A DNA stretch of 64,000 bases from Bradyrhizobium sp. B097. Its GTDB lineage: Bacteria; Pseudomonadota; Alphaproteobacteria; Rhizobiales; Xanthobacteraceae. The position numbers and the translations under genes were made by a program. Where the stretch lies: positions 2,166,501 to 2,230,500 of the forward strand of contig NZ_CP152412.1 of assembly GCF_038957035.1 (NCBI RefSeq). The letters run 5' to 3'. The notes beneath the pieces are model-generated. The model searched no databases, was not told the origin of the DNA, and worked only from the letters and a program-made list of their open reading frames with translations. Shown here piece after piece: positions 16,228 to 24,804 of the stretch; position 1 is the first letter of the stretch, and every line of letters begins with the position of its first letter.

Positions 16228-17192
16228 CTAAACCGCATCACCCCAGCGCCAGCGCCGGGCGCTTGCGTAATCGGCCTTGGCGCGGCGGGGTACTCTGGCG
16301 ACGGCGACGCCCTCGGGCGTGCAGAGCTTGGCCGCAACCTCGACCTTGCCGACATCCGGCTGCGCCAGCACGCGCGATGGCCTTCTCTCAACGCGCGCGC
16401 GGCTCAGCGCGACATAGGCGAAGCGCTCGTCCTCGAACGGGGCATCGGCGCCCTTGACCTGCTTGTGCGCGCGTGAGCGTTGCAGGCGCTGCGAGAAATG
16501 GCACCAGTCTGGCGCCACCAGCGGGCAGCCGCCGTCATGTGGCAGGGGGCTGTGACATGCGCGCCGGTGGCGATCAAGCGTGCGCGGAGCGCGATGATCC
16601 GCGCATAGCCGGCAGGTGTGCCGGGTTCGACGACCAATAACGTATCGCCGGTTTTGGACCACAGCGCATCGGCCAGTGCCGCGCGCTCGGCCTCGCCGAG
16701 CTCGCCGATCATGTAACTGGCGACGACGAGATCGGCCGGGGCGGCCTTGTCCAGCAAAGCGCGGGCCTGACCGAGCTGGTAGCTGGCGTCGTGCAAACGA
16801 ATGCTGCCGTGAAACAGCCCCTCGGCGAGTGTTCGCAACGCGCCGTTGGCGTCGAGCAGGGTGAAGCCCTTTAGCGACGTGAACGTCTCCGCCGCCGCCC
16901 AGGTCGCGGTCCCGGGGCCGGCGCCGACATCAAGCAGGCTCGCCGGCGCAAAATCCGGCCGGATCTCCGTCAGCGCATTGAGGCTCGCCACCACGGCCGC
17001 ATAGGTCGCCGGCATCCGCGCCAGCGCGTAGGCCAGCGCATCGGTTTCGGTCCGGATCGTCCCGGAGCCGCCGCCCTCGCGATAGGTCTGTGAGATCACC
17101 GCCGCGCGGCCGGCGGCATCGCTGCGCGAGCGGCCTTCGAGGCGGGTGTTGAGGGCCGCACGCAGTTCCGCTGGAAGGTCGGGTGAGGTCAT
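16228..17192 (-). pseudogene. Rsm22-family ribosomal methyltransferase, frameshifted
   Basis: Mitochondrial Rsm22/METTL17-like protein of the small ribosomal subunit. The first part (ATG 17192 to about 16545) has the SAM-binding motif LLDVGAGPGTATWAA. The second part continues in another frame with PHDGGCPLVAPDWCHF and AAKLCTPEGV, the cysteine-rich region that binds an Fe-S cluster in this family. Joining the frames needs one extra base near 16538-16546, beside a run of five G on the plus strand. As given the gene is broken between the methyltransferase fold and the cysteine region. It could be a true mutation or a sequencing error. Confidence 0.8.
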
Positions 17193-17209
17193 CCGCTGCA
17201 CTATCGCAC

Positions 17210-17292
17210 GTCATTGCGAGCGGAGCGAAGCAATCCATGGCACCGCTTGTGGAGGCGTGGATTGCTTCGTCGCTGTCGCTCCTCGCAATGAC
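17210..17292. repeat. Palindromic intergenic repeat, family C
   Basis: Left GTCATTGCGAGCGGAGCGAAGC then AATCCATGG; right GGATTGCTTCG then CTCCTCGCAATGAC. It lies between the smc stop and the Rsm22-like gene start, both on the minus strand. Related copies are at 36454, 47620 and 49986. Confidence 0.87.
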
Positions 17293-17338
17293 GGGGCCGA
17301 GAGGCCTCGCCTCAAGTCCGAGGTGCTTCGACGTAGCG

Positions 17339-20300
17339 TTACGCCACGTTCTGGTCGAGGATATCGACCGCGCCCTGCAGGTCGACCGACACCAGCTGCG
17401 ACACGCCGCGCTCGGCCATGGTGACGCCGAACAGCCGGTTCATCCGCGCCATCGTGATCGGATTGTGCGTGATGATGATGAAGCGGGTTTCGGTCGACGC
17501 CGTCATCTCGTTCAGCAGGGTGCAGAACCGTTCGACGTTGTGGTCGTCGAGCGGCGCGTCGACTTCGTCCAGCACGCAGATCGGCGACGGGTTGGTCAGG
17601 AACACCGCGAAGATCAGCGCGAGCGCCGTCAGCGCCTGCTCACCGCCTGACAGCAGCGACAGGGTCTGCGGCTTCTTGCCGGGCGGCTTGGCGATGATTT
17701 CGAGGCCGGCCTCGAGCGGATCGTCGCTCTCGATCAGATGCAGCGCGGCTTCGCCGCCGCCGAACAGCTCGGTGAACAGCCGCTTGAAGTGGTTGTTGAC
17801 GGTCTCGAACGAGGTCAGCAGACGCTCGCGCGCTTCGCGGTTGAGGCTCTGGATGCCCTGCCGCAGCCGCTTGATCGCTTCGACCAGGTCGTCGCGTTCG
17901 GTGGTCAGCGCGGTATGCTGGGTCTCGACTTCCTTGAGTTCTTCCTCGGCGCGCAGATTGACCGCGCCCAGGCGCTCGCGGTCGCGGCGCAGCTTCTCGA
18001 GTTCTTCCTCGACCTGCGCGACCGGCGGCAGCTCCGCGCCGGGCTCGATCTCGGCCATGCCGACGACCGCGCTCGGCTCGACCTCGAGCATGTCGTGGAT
18101 CTCGCGCTCGATGTCGGCGAGGCGGCGGCGGGTGCCTTCCATGCGCTCTTCGGCGCGCGCGGTGGCTTCGCGGGAAGAGGAGAGCGCTTCGAGCGAGGTC
18201 TTGGCGAGGCGATCGGTTTCCGCCATCGCGGCTTCCGCCGTCGCCAGCGCATCGGCGGCGATCCTTCGATCGCCCTCGGCGTGCTCGATCTCCGTGATCA
18301 GCGCGCTGCGCTTCTCGGCGAACACTTCCGGCGCATTGGCCAGTTCCTCGCGCTCGGCCGACACCTCGGCGATGCGCTCTTCGATGGTCCCGACCTGCGA
18401 GGCGGCGCTGGTCTTGCGGCTCTGCCACTCGTTGCGTTCGGCAACGATGGCCTGCACGCGGCGGTCGGCGAGTTCGGCCTCGCGGGCGAGCGCCTGCGCC
18501 TCGGCGCGGACTTGTGCCGCGGCACGGCGCTGGTTGTCGATCTCGGCGCGAACCGCGGCGAGCTGGGCTTCGGTCTCGACGCCCGGCGGCAATTCGGACA
18601 GCGCGGCAACCGCGTTCTCATGGGCCGCTTCGGCTTCGGCGCGGTCGGCGGCGACGCGGCTGTGCGCCTCGGTCAGCGCCGATTTGCGCGCAGAGTGACG
18701 GTTGATCTCGCGTTCGGTCGCGGCATGGCGCTCACGCGCGGCGTCGGTCTCGCGGCGGGCGGCACGCACGGCTTCGCGCGACGCACCCTCGGCGGCGGAT
18801 GCCGAGCGCAATTCTTCTTCAGCCGTCTCCAGCGCCTGACGCTTGGTGGCGGCATCGATGCGGGCCTGTTCCAGCTCATGCTCGATGTCGACCAGGCGGG
18901 CGCGTTCGGCGAGGCGGCGGGCGGCGCCGGTCGGGGCATGGGCGTCGGCGACAAAGCCGTCCCAGCGCCAGACGTCGCCTTCGAGCGACACCAGCCGCTG
19001 ACCGGTCTTCAGCTGCGACACCAGCGCCGCGCCGCGTTCCTTGGCCACCACGCCGATCTGGGCGAGACGGCGCGCCAGTTCCGGCGGCGCCTGGACGTGA
19101 TCGGCCAGCCGCTCGACACCATCCGGCAGCGCAGGGTCGCCCGCGGCTTCACCGACATTGGTCCAGCGCATCGGCGCAGAGGAATCCACCGGCGCGTCGA
19201 GGTCGTCGCCGAGCACGGCGCCGATCGCCTTTTCATAGCCCTTGGCGACCGTGATGCCGTCGATGATCGGCGGCCACAGATTCTTGGTCTCGCTGGTGAC
19301 GAGCTTGGAGATGGTGCGGGCTTCGGTCTCGAGCCGCTGCACGCGCTTCTCGGCTTCGGCGAGCGGATTGCGGGAGGCTTCCAGCGTCTGCCGTACGGCG
19401 GCGTGATGCGCCTCGCTGGACTGCACGGCCGCCTCGGATTCGGCGAGCGTCTGCTGCGCCATCTCCATGGCGGCGGCGAGCGCGTCGATGTCGCCGAGAT
19501 TGCCGGTCTCCTGCGCGAGCTTGGTTTCCTCGGCCTGGACGTTGGCGATCTCCTGATCGAGCCGCGCCAGCCGGTCGCGATGCGTGCGCACGCCGGCTTC
19601 GAGCTGGTTGCGCTTGGCGGTCAGGTCGGCGAGCTGCGTGGTCAGCTCGGAGAACTGGCGCTCGGTCGCGGCCAGGATCTCCTCGGCCTCGGAGACGCGC
19701 TCGTCGACGCCGGAGCGCTTCTCGACGCGCGACTTGATCTCTTCCTTCAGCTCCGCGTCTTCGGTGTCGAGGCGCTGCAGCGCGATGTCGGCATCGGAGG
19801 TCTGCTGCTGCTCGCGCGCGATGTCCTGGGCGAACTGGGTGAGGCGGCGATCGAGCTCGCCGACGCGCTCCTTGGCGCGCTGCTCCTCGCGGTCGAGCAT
19901 CTCGCGCGCATTGGTCAGGCGCTGCAGGCCGGCGGCGGCGCGTGCCTCGGCATCGCGCAGGGCCGGCAATTCGGCGGCGCGGATCGCTTGGATGCGGGCG
20001 GATTCGGCCTGCTCGCGGGTGCGCTCGGCCATCTCGCGCACGGAGATATCATGGGTGTGCGCGGCATCGTTGACGTCGGCATTGGCCTCGATCCAGCGCA
20101 GATGGAACAGCATGGCCTCGGACTTGCGCACCTTGGCCGCGACCTCGCGGTAGCGGATCGCCTGGCGCGCCTGCTTCTTCAGGCCTTCCATCTGGCCGGA
20201 GAGCTGGCCGATCACGTCCTCGACGCGGGTGAGGTTGGTTTCGGCCGCCTTCAGCCGCAGTTCCGCCTCGTGGCGGCGGGCGTGCAGGCCGGCAACGCCG

Positions 20301-20803
20301 GCGGCGTCTTCCAGCACGCGGCGGCGCTGCTCGGGCTTGGCCTGGATGATTTCGCCGATCTTGCCTTGGTGGACCAGCGCCGGCGAACGCGCGCCGGTGG
20401 CGGCATCGGCGAACAGGATCTGCACGTCGCGGGCGCGCACGTCTCGGCCGTTGATGCGGTAGACCGAGCCGGCCTCGCGCTCGATGCGGCGGGAGATTTC
20501 GAGCAGCTGGCTGTCGTTGACCGCGGCCGGCGCCGAGCGATCGGAATTGTCGATCGTCATTACGACTTCGGCGTGGTTGCGCGCCGGACGATTGCCGGAA
20601 CCGGCGAAGATCACCGCATCCATGTCGGCGGCGCGCAGCGACTTGTGCGAGGTCTCGCCCATCGCCCAGCGCAGCGCTTCGACGAGATTGGATTTGCCGC
20701 AGCCGTTCGGTCCGACGACGCCGGTCAGGCCCGGCTCGATCATGAAATCGGTGGGTTCAACGAACGACTTGAAACCGTGCAGGCGGAGGCGCGTGAGCTT
20801 CAT
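17339..20803 (-). CDS. smc: Chromosome segregation protein SMC
   Basis: 1154 residues from ATG 20803 (MKLTRLRLHGFKSF); a GTG two codons upstream is also possible. The N-terminal head has Walker A GPNGCGKSN (about residue 32); two long coiled coils (about 165-500 and 660-1000) flank a hinge at about 515-640; the C-terminal head has the signature LLSGGEQALTALALIFA and Walker B CVLDEVDAPLDD. It organises the chromosome together with ScpA and ScpB, which are not in the window. The gene is single, with 346 bp of non-coding DNA before it. Confidence 0.97.
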   Translation of the reverse strand: MKLTRLRLHGFKSFVEPTDFMIEPGLTGVVGPNGCGKSNLVEALRWAMGETSHKSLRAADMDAVIFAGSGNRPARNHAEVVMTIDNSDRSAPAAVNDSQLLEISRRIEREAGSVYRINGRDVRARDVQILFADAATGARSPALVHQGKIGEIIQAKPEQRRRVLEDAAGVAGLHARRHEAELRLKAAETNLTRVEDVIGQLSGQMEGLKKQARQAIRYREVAAKVRKSEAMLFHLRWIEANADVNDAAHTHDISVREMAERTREQAESARIQAIRAAELPALRDAEARAAAGLQRLTNAREMLDREEQRAKERVGELDRRLTQFAQDIAREQQQTSDADIALQRLDTEDAELKEEIKSRVEKRSGVDERVSEAEEILAATERQFSELTTQLADLTAKRNQLEAGVRTHRDRLARLDQEIANVQAEETKLAQETGNLGDIDALAAAMEMAQQTLAESEAAVQSSEAHHAAVRQTLEASRNPLAEAEKRVQRLETEARTISKLVTSETKNLWPPIIDGITVAKGYEKAIGAVLGDDLDAPVDSSAPMRWTNVGEAAGDPALPDGVERLADHVQAPPELARRLAQIGVVAKERGAALVSQLKTGQRLVSLEGDVWRWDGFVADAHAPTGAARRLAERARLVDIEHELEQARIDAATKRQALETAEEELRSASAAEGASREAVRAARRETDAARERHAATEREINRHSARKSALTEAHSRVAADRAEAEAAHENAVAALSELPPGVETEAQLAAVRAEIDNQRRAAAQVRAEAQALAREAELADRRVQAIVAERNEWQSRKTSAASQVGTIEERIAEVSAEREELANAPEVFAEKRSALITEIEHAEGDRRIAADALATAEAAMAETDRLAKTSLEALSSSREATARAEERMEGTRRRLADIEREIHDMLEVEPSAVVGMAEIEPGAELPPVAQVEEELEKLRRDRERLGAVNLRAEEELKEVETQHTALTTERDDLVEAIKRLRQGIQSLNREARERLLTSFETVNNHFKRLFTELFGGGEAALHLIESDDPLEAGLEIIAKPPGKKPQTLSLLSGGEQALTALALIFAVFLTNPSPICVLDEVDAPLDDHNVERFCTLLNEMTASTETRFIIITHNPITMARMNRLFGVTMAERGVSQLVSVDLQGAVDILDQNVA

Positions 20804-21149
20804 GTACACAAATCTCGTTTGGCCGGGCGCGAATCTCCCTGCCGTGACAATACCATGGATGGCAATGTCGGTGTCTGGGGTGAATAGCTGCGTGCAGCTC
20901 TCATGAGCGGCGACAATGGCGATGCGAGTGCGTCAGGGCAACCGCTTGACCAAGCTTTTCCCAAGGGATTTGCAGGGGATTTACAGGGGTTTTGTGGCCT
21001 CTGCGTGTCCTCGAAGATTCGCATCGTGCGAATCAGGTTTTCAACAGGGAAATGATGCGACGGCGGCATGCCATGATCGCAAATCATCCACAATTATCGT
21101 GCCGCGACTCGAACGCGGGCACGACGACGTCGGATTCGCGGGTGCGTGA
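20804..21149. other. Intergenic region upstream of smc
   Basis: 346 bp without a convincing gene between the dsbA-like gene (ends 21150) and smc (starts 20803), both on the minus strand. It contains one perfect palindrome, GATTCGCA-TCG-TGCGAATC (21016-21034), which holds two GANTC methylation sites. I see no clear -10/-35 pair; the smc promoter is presumably here. Confidence 0.6.
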
Positions 21150-21806
21150 TCAGCTCTTCAGCAGCGGATCGATGTGCTTGCTGAACTCCTCGAACGAGGT
21201 CTCGCCCTTCAGCATCTCGCCATTGACGAAGAAGGTCGGCGTCGAGTTCACCTTCAGCACGTCGTTGGCGTATTTCTGGTCGGCGGCGATCTTGTCGAGC
21301 AGCGTCTGATCCTTCAGGCAGTCCTCGACCTGCTGCTGGCTGAGGCCGGCCTGCTTGCCGATCCGCGTCAGCGTCTCGGTGGTGTTCTTGACCACCCAGT
21401 CGTTCTGCTGGCGGAACAGCAGGTCGATCACGGCGAAGAACTTCGGCGCGTCGTCCTTGGCGATGCAGCGCGCCAGCATCGAGCCGGCGGCGGCCTTGAT
21501 GTCGAGCGGGAATTCGCGGAACACGTAGCGGACCTTGCCCGAGTCGATGTAGGTCGACTTGATCTTCGGGAACACGGTCTCGTTGAAATTGGCGCAGTGC
21601 GGGCAGGTCATCGAGGCGTATTCGATGATGGTCACCTTGGCGTCCTGCGGGCCGAGGCCCATGTCCGGCAGCGATTGCGGCTTGGCGACCTCGGCGGCGG
21701 TCTGCGCGAACGCGTCCGTGATCAGGCGCAGCGGCGACAGGCCGGCGAGGGCGGCAAGCCCGGTCAGCGAGAGAGCGGTGGTGAAAGCGCGGCGCGTGAT
21801 GATCAA
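21150..21806 (-). CDS. DsbA-family thioredoxin-fold oxidoreductase, exported
   Basis: 218 residues if translation begins at TTG 21806, which has GGGAG seven bases upstream and gives the N-terminus LIITRRAFTTALSLTGLAALAG, a Tat-like or Sec signal. The longer frame to 21932 lacks a good start. The thioredoxin fold has the active site MTCPHC (about residue 69), and TPTFFVNGEM carries the cis-proline. It resembles periplasmic DsbA-like proteins with a CPHC redox pair. The DUF721 gene lies 122 bp upstream on the same strand. Confidence 0.88.
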   Translation of the reverse strand: MIITRRAFTTALSLTGLAALAGLSPLRLITDAFAQTAAEVAKPQSLPDMGLGPQDAKVTIIEYASMTCPHCANFNETVFPKIKSTYIDSGKVRYVFREFPLDIKAAAGSMLARCIAKDDAPKFFAVIDLLFRQQNDWVVKNTTETLTRIGKQAGLSQQQVEDCLKDQTLLDKIAADQKYANDVLKVNSTPTFFVNGEMLKGETSFEEFSKHIDPLLKS

Positions 21807-21928
21807 GGTCAGCTCCCGGATTGGCGCATTCACGCCAGAATGAAGGGGGTCCCGAAAAGAAGCCTTCGCTAGCTTGAAACGACCATTGTGGCAATGCCGG
21901 GGTCTCGCGGCGGAGCCTGCGAAAAGCG

Positions 21929-22408
21929 TCAATTTCGCTTGATCGAGGCACCCAGCCGGGCCAGCGCGGCGCGCAGATCATCGTCCTCGACGGCCGCAAG
22001 ATTTGCCGCCTCCCGGGCCACGGCTTTGGCGTCGGGCTGGCGCGGCCGGGTCGGGGGGGCGCGGCGCGACAGCGGCGCCTGCCGGATCGTCAGGCGGCCG
22101 ACCGCGTGCCAGCCGAAGAAGCGGTTCACCCGTTCCAGGATGACGTCGGAGGAGTGCTGGATCTCCAGCGCCATCGGCCCCTCGACCCGCAGCACCAGCG
22201 TGGCCGGCTCCTGCGGCTGCCCCTCCACCGGCCGCGGCCACTGGATCTTCAGGGGCTCGCAATAGGCCGCGACCCGCTCGCCCGCGATCTCGGTCCAGCG
22301 CGTCACCAGTTCGCGCGCGGCAAAGCCCTGCTTGGCATAGGCGTCGGTGAAGACGTCGCTGAGCAGGATCGACAGGGGCTTTGCGCTGATCGGGCCGGGT
22401 CTGGGCAT
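21929..22408 (-). CDS. DUF721 / DciA-family protein
   Basis: 159 residues from ATG 22408 (MPRPGPISAKPLSILLSD). Residues 10-110 form the DUF721 domain (FAARELVTRWTEIAGERVAAYCEPLKI). In bacteria without DnaC/DnaI-type helicase loaders, this family (DciA) helps load DnaB helicase at replication. A start 11 codons further upstream at 22441 forms a TGATG overlap with the higA stop, so a longer, coupled form is possible. Confidence 0.8.
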   Translation of the reverse strand: MPRPGPISAKPLSILLSDVFTDAYAKQGFAARELVTRWTEIAGERVAAYCEPLKIQWPRPVEGQPQEPATLVLRVEGPMALEIQHSSDVILERVNRFFGWHAVGRLTIRQAPLSRRAPPTRPRQPDAKAVAREAANLAAVEDDDLRAALARLGASIKRN

Positions 22409-22440
22409 GGGAGGGGTTATAGCACGTTGCCGAGCCGCCA

Positions 22441-22761
22441 TCAGGCCGCGCGCGGCCGGATGGCCTTGAGATCGCGGTCGATCTCGCGGCGCCGTTGCAT
22501 CAGGTCATAGTCCATCTGTAACCCGAGAAAGAACCCCTCCGAAACACCAAAATAGCGCGCGAGACGCAGGTCGGTGTCGGCGGTGATGTCGCGTTTGCCG
22601 AGCACGATCTCGTTGATGCGACGGGGGGGCACATGAACGGCTCGCGCCAGTCCGTTCTGACTGAGGCCCATCGGGTTGAGGAACTCCTCGAGCAGGATTT
22701 CGCCGGGGTGGGGGTTGCGAAGCAGCCCGCTCTTAGTCGTGGTAGTCGACGATTTCGACAT
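22441..22761 (-). CDS. higA: HigA-type antitoxin, XRE family
   Basis: 106 residues from ATG 22761 with a strong AAGGAGG seven bases upstream. The helix-turn-helix begins HPGEILLEEFLNPMGLSQNGLARAV, with PPRRINEIVLGKRDITADTDLRLARYF, the VapI/HigA pattern. It neutralises HigB and represses the operon. The toxin gene comes first and overlaps it by 29 bp, the usual higBA order. The 106-residue length is normal. It sits between replication and repair genes (DUF721 and mutY), which suggests a later insertion. Confidence 0.92.
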   Translation of the reverse strand: MSKSSTTTTKSGLLRNPHPGEILLEEFLNPMGLSQNGLARAVHVPPRRINEIVLGKRDITADTDLRLARYFGVSEGFFLGLQMDYDLMQRRREIDRDLKAIRPRAA

Positions 22762-23017
22762 GTGCCGGTCCTCCTTCATCCCATACAAAGCAGATCCGCC
22801 ATTGATCGTTGATGCGGATCGAATGCTGCCCCAACCGGTCGGCTCTCAGCGCCTCCAGGCGGTTGCCGGGCGGCACGCGCAGGTCACCCAATGCACGGGC
22901 TTGGTTCAGAAGACGAAGTTTCCTGAGCGCAACGTTCTGGATATCTGGTGGCAGTCTCTTGCTGCGCCGGCCCGACCAGATCAATGCTATCTCGGGGTCC
23001 GCGAAGCTCTGGATCAT
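22733..23017 (-). CDS. higB: HigB-type toxin, RelE superfamily
   Basis: 94 residues, start MIQSFADPEIALIWSG, with LPPDIQNVALRKLRLLNQA, the RL(G)QHSIRINDQWRICFVW core and a C-terminal VEIVDYHD, all typical of HigB/RelE toxins that cleave mRNA on the ribosome. The ATG at 23017 lies immediately downstream of a 33-bp palindrome that overlaps its promoter, and there is no Shine-Dalgarno, so translation may be leaderless. Its 3' end overlaps higA by 29 bp. Confidence 0.93.
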   Translation of the reverse strand: MIQSFADPEIALIWSGRRSKRLPPDIQNVALRKLRLLNQARALGDLRVPPGNRLEALRADRLGQHSIRINDQWRICFVWDEGGPAHVEIVDYHD

Positions 23018-23018
23018 G

Positions 23019-23052
23019 TGCAGACTATAACGCGTCGCGTTACAGTCTGCAA
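23019..23052 (-). promoter_or_regulatory. higBA promoter with 33-bp palindromic operator
   Basis: Arms TGCAGACTATAACGCG (23019-23034) and CGCGTTACAGTCTGCA (23036-23051), one mismatch in 16 bp, centred on T23035. On the minus strand it contains -35 TTGCAG (23047-23052), a 17-base spacer and -10 TATAGT (23024-23029). Predicted transcription start is 23017, the A of the higB ATG. Binding of HigA here would block the promoter directly. Confidence 0.8.
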
Positions 23053-23089
23053 TGAATAGCGCGGCGGTGTCTGATCCCCGAGGAGAAAC

Positions 23090-24181
23090 GTGCCCCTGTC
23101 ACGAGCGACCAAGCAAAAACCGTTGCAGGATGCCGCCGACCGCCCGGCGCGGCTGCTGGCCTGGTATGACCGGCATCGTCGGCGGCTGCCGTGGCGTGCG
23201 GAGGCGGGGGAGCGGGCCGATCCGTACCGCGTGTGGCTGTCCGAGATCATGCTGCAACAGACCACGGTCAGGGCCGTTGGCCCCTATTTCGAGAAATTCC
23301 TGTCGCGCTGGCCCGACGTGACCGCGCTCGGCCGCGCCTCGCTCGACGATGTCCTCAGGATGTGGGCCGGACTCGGCTATTATTCGCGGGCGCGCAACCT
23401 GCATGCCTGCGCGGTTGCGGTGCTGAACAACCATGGCGGGGCCTTTCCGGACACGGAGGACGGGCTGCGCGCGCTGCCAGGCATCGGGCCCTACACGGCG
23501 GCGGCGATCGCCGCGATCGCTTTCGACCGCCGCACCATGCCGGTCGACGGCAATATCGAGCGCGTGGTCAGCCGGCTCTACGCCATCGAGGAGGCGCTGC
23601 CGCAGGCCAAGCCGCCAATCAAGAAGATGGCGGCGACATTGCTCGGCCCGTCCCGCGCCGGCGACAGTGCCCAAGCCTTGATGGACCTCGGCGCCACCAT
23701 CTGCACGCCGAAGAAGCCGGCTTGCGCATTGTGTCCGCTGAATGACGATTGCGCTGGCCGCGCCCGCGGCGACCAGGAGACGTTTCCGCGCAAGGCACCG
23801 AAGAAGAGCGGCACGTTGCGTCGCGGCGCCGCCTTCGTGGTGACGCGCGGCGGCGAGCTCCTGGTGCGTTCGCGCCCGGACAAAGGCCTGCTCGGCGGCA
23901 TGACCGAGGTGCCGGGATCGCAATGGCTTGCCGGGCAGCAGGATGCCGCTGCGCTGGCGCAGGCGCCGGAGCTCAAGGGCGTCACGCGCTGGCACCGCAA
24001 GACCGGCGTCGTCACCCATGTGTTCACGCACTTTCCGCTCGAGCTTGTGGTCTACACGGCCAGCGTGCCGCCGCGGACCCGCGCGCCGGAGGGCATGCGC
24101 TGGGTGCCGGTGGCGACGTTGGACGGCGAGGCGTTTCCCAATGTGATGCGCAAGGCCATCGCGCACGGGCTGGATCTCTAG
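23090..24181 (+). CDS. mutY: A/G-specific adenine DNA glycosylase
   Basis: 363 residues. MutY removes adenine mispaired with 8-oxoguanine. The catalytic Glu is in SEIMLQQTTV; the helix-hairpin-helix reads LPGIGPYTAAAIAAIAFD with the Asp in MPVDGNIERV; the 4Fe-4S ligands follow CX6CX2CX5C (ICTPKKPACALCPLNDDC). The C-terminal part from about residue 240 is the NUDIX-like 8-oxoG recognition domain. The GTG start follows GAGGAG. It is divergent from higBA, 73 bp away. Confidence 0.96.
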   Translation: MPLSRATKQKPLQDAADRPARLLAWYDRHRRRLPWRAEAGERADPYRVWLSEIMLQQTTVRAVGPYFEKFLSRWPDVTALGRASLDDVLRMWAGLGYYSRARNLHACAVAVLNNHGGAFPDTEDGLRALPGIGPYTAAAIAAIAFDRRTMPVDGNIERVVSRLYAIEEALPQAKPPIKKMAATLLGPSRAGDSAQALMDLGATICTPKKPACALCPLNDDCAGRARGDQETFPRKAPKKSGTLRRGAAFVVTRGGELLVRSRPDKGLLGGMTEVPGSQWLAGQQDAAALAQAPELKGVTRWHRKTGVVTHVFTHFPLELVVYTASVPPRTRAPEGMRWVPVATLDGEAFPNVMRKAIAHGLDL

Positions 24182-24249
24182 GGGGAGACGACCTGCTGAC
24201 ACCATGCTGGCAGCAGGTCTCGGCTACGACTTCCAAAACGGAGGCCGCC

Positions 24250-24669
24250 ATGATCGCAACCGCACTCGACCGCATCTCGATGCCGCCAGTCGCCAAGCTG
24301 CTGGGGTGGCACGTGGCTGACGCACGTCCGCAGGACGGCTGGATCAGGATCGTGTTCGACGGCAAGCAGGATTTCTGCAATCCGGCCGGCTTCATCCAGG
24401 GCGGCATGCTCTCGGCGATGCTCGACGACACGATGGGCCCCGCGGTGTTCATCATGACCGAGGGCAGGCTGTTCACCACGACGATCACGATGACCGTCAA
24501 TTTCCTCGCACCCGCGAAACCCGGACCGATAACCGGCGAGGCGACGGTGACGCAGCTCGGCAAGACCATCGCCTTTGTCGAGGGCCGGTTGACCGCCGTG
24601 GACGGCACGCTGCTCGCGACGGCGAGCAGCAGCATTCGCCTGGTGGAAGCGTCGCGGGCGCTGCGGTAG
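24250..24669 (+). CDS. PaaI-family (hotdog) thioesterase
   Basis: 139 residues from ATG 24250. The hotdog fold of the PaaI/YbgC type is shown by FCNPAGFIQGGMLSAMLDDTMG, where the residues around the GG and the following Asp form the active site, and by MTVNFLAPAKPGPITGEA. It probably hydrolyses an acyl-CoA thioester; the substrate is unknown. It lies 68 bp after mutY on the same strand and may be read through from it. Confidence 0.88.
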   Translation: MIATALDRISMPPVAKLLGWHVADARPQDGWIRIVFDGKQDFCNPAGFIQGGMLSAMLDDTMGPAVFIMTEGRLFTTTITMTVNFLAPAKPGPITGEATVTQLGKTIAFVEGRLTAVDGTLLATASSSIRLVEASRALR

Positions 24670-24693
24670 GGCGGCGCGTACGCTCCAGCCTAT

Positions 24694-24792
24694 CCCGTCA
24701 CCCTGAGGAGCGCGCGTCTCGAAGGGGCGACGGCCACCGGCCGGGCCGTGCATCCTTCGAGACGCCGCTTCGCGGCTCCTCAGGATGACGGG
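24694..24792. repeat. Palindromic intergenic repeat, family D
   Basis: Left CCCGTCACCCTGAGGAG followed by CGTCTCGAAGG; right CCTTCGAGACG then CTCCTCAGGATGACGGG. It separates the convergent thioesterase and flavin monooxygenase genes. Further copies at 46393 and 50110. Confidence 0.87.
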
Positions 24793-24804
24793 TAGAGAGC
24801 TGCG

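Noticed and set aside
17738..20887. 1049-residue plus-strand frame opposite smc
   Set aside because: Shadow of smc: no domain, biased composition, and the smc motifs on the other strand are complete.
21060..21105. Possible DnaA box (TTGTGGATG) upstream of smc
   Set aside because: A single imperfect site; no cluster of boxes and no dnaA or other origin genes nearby.
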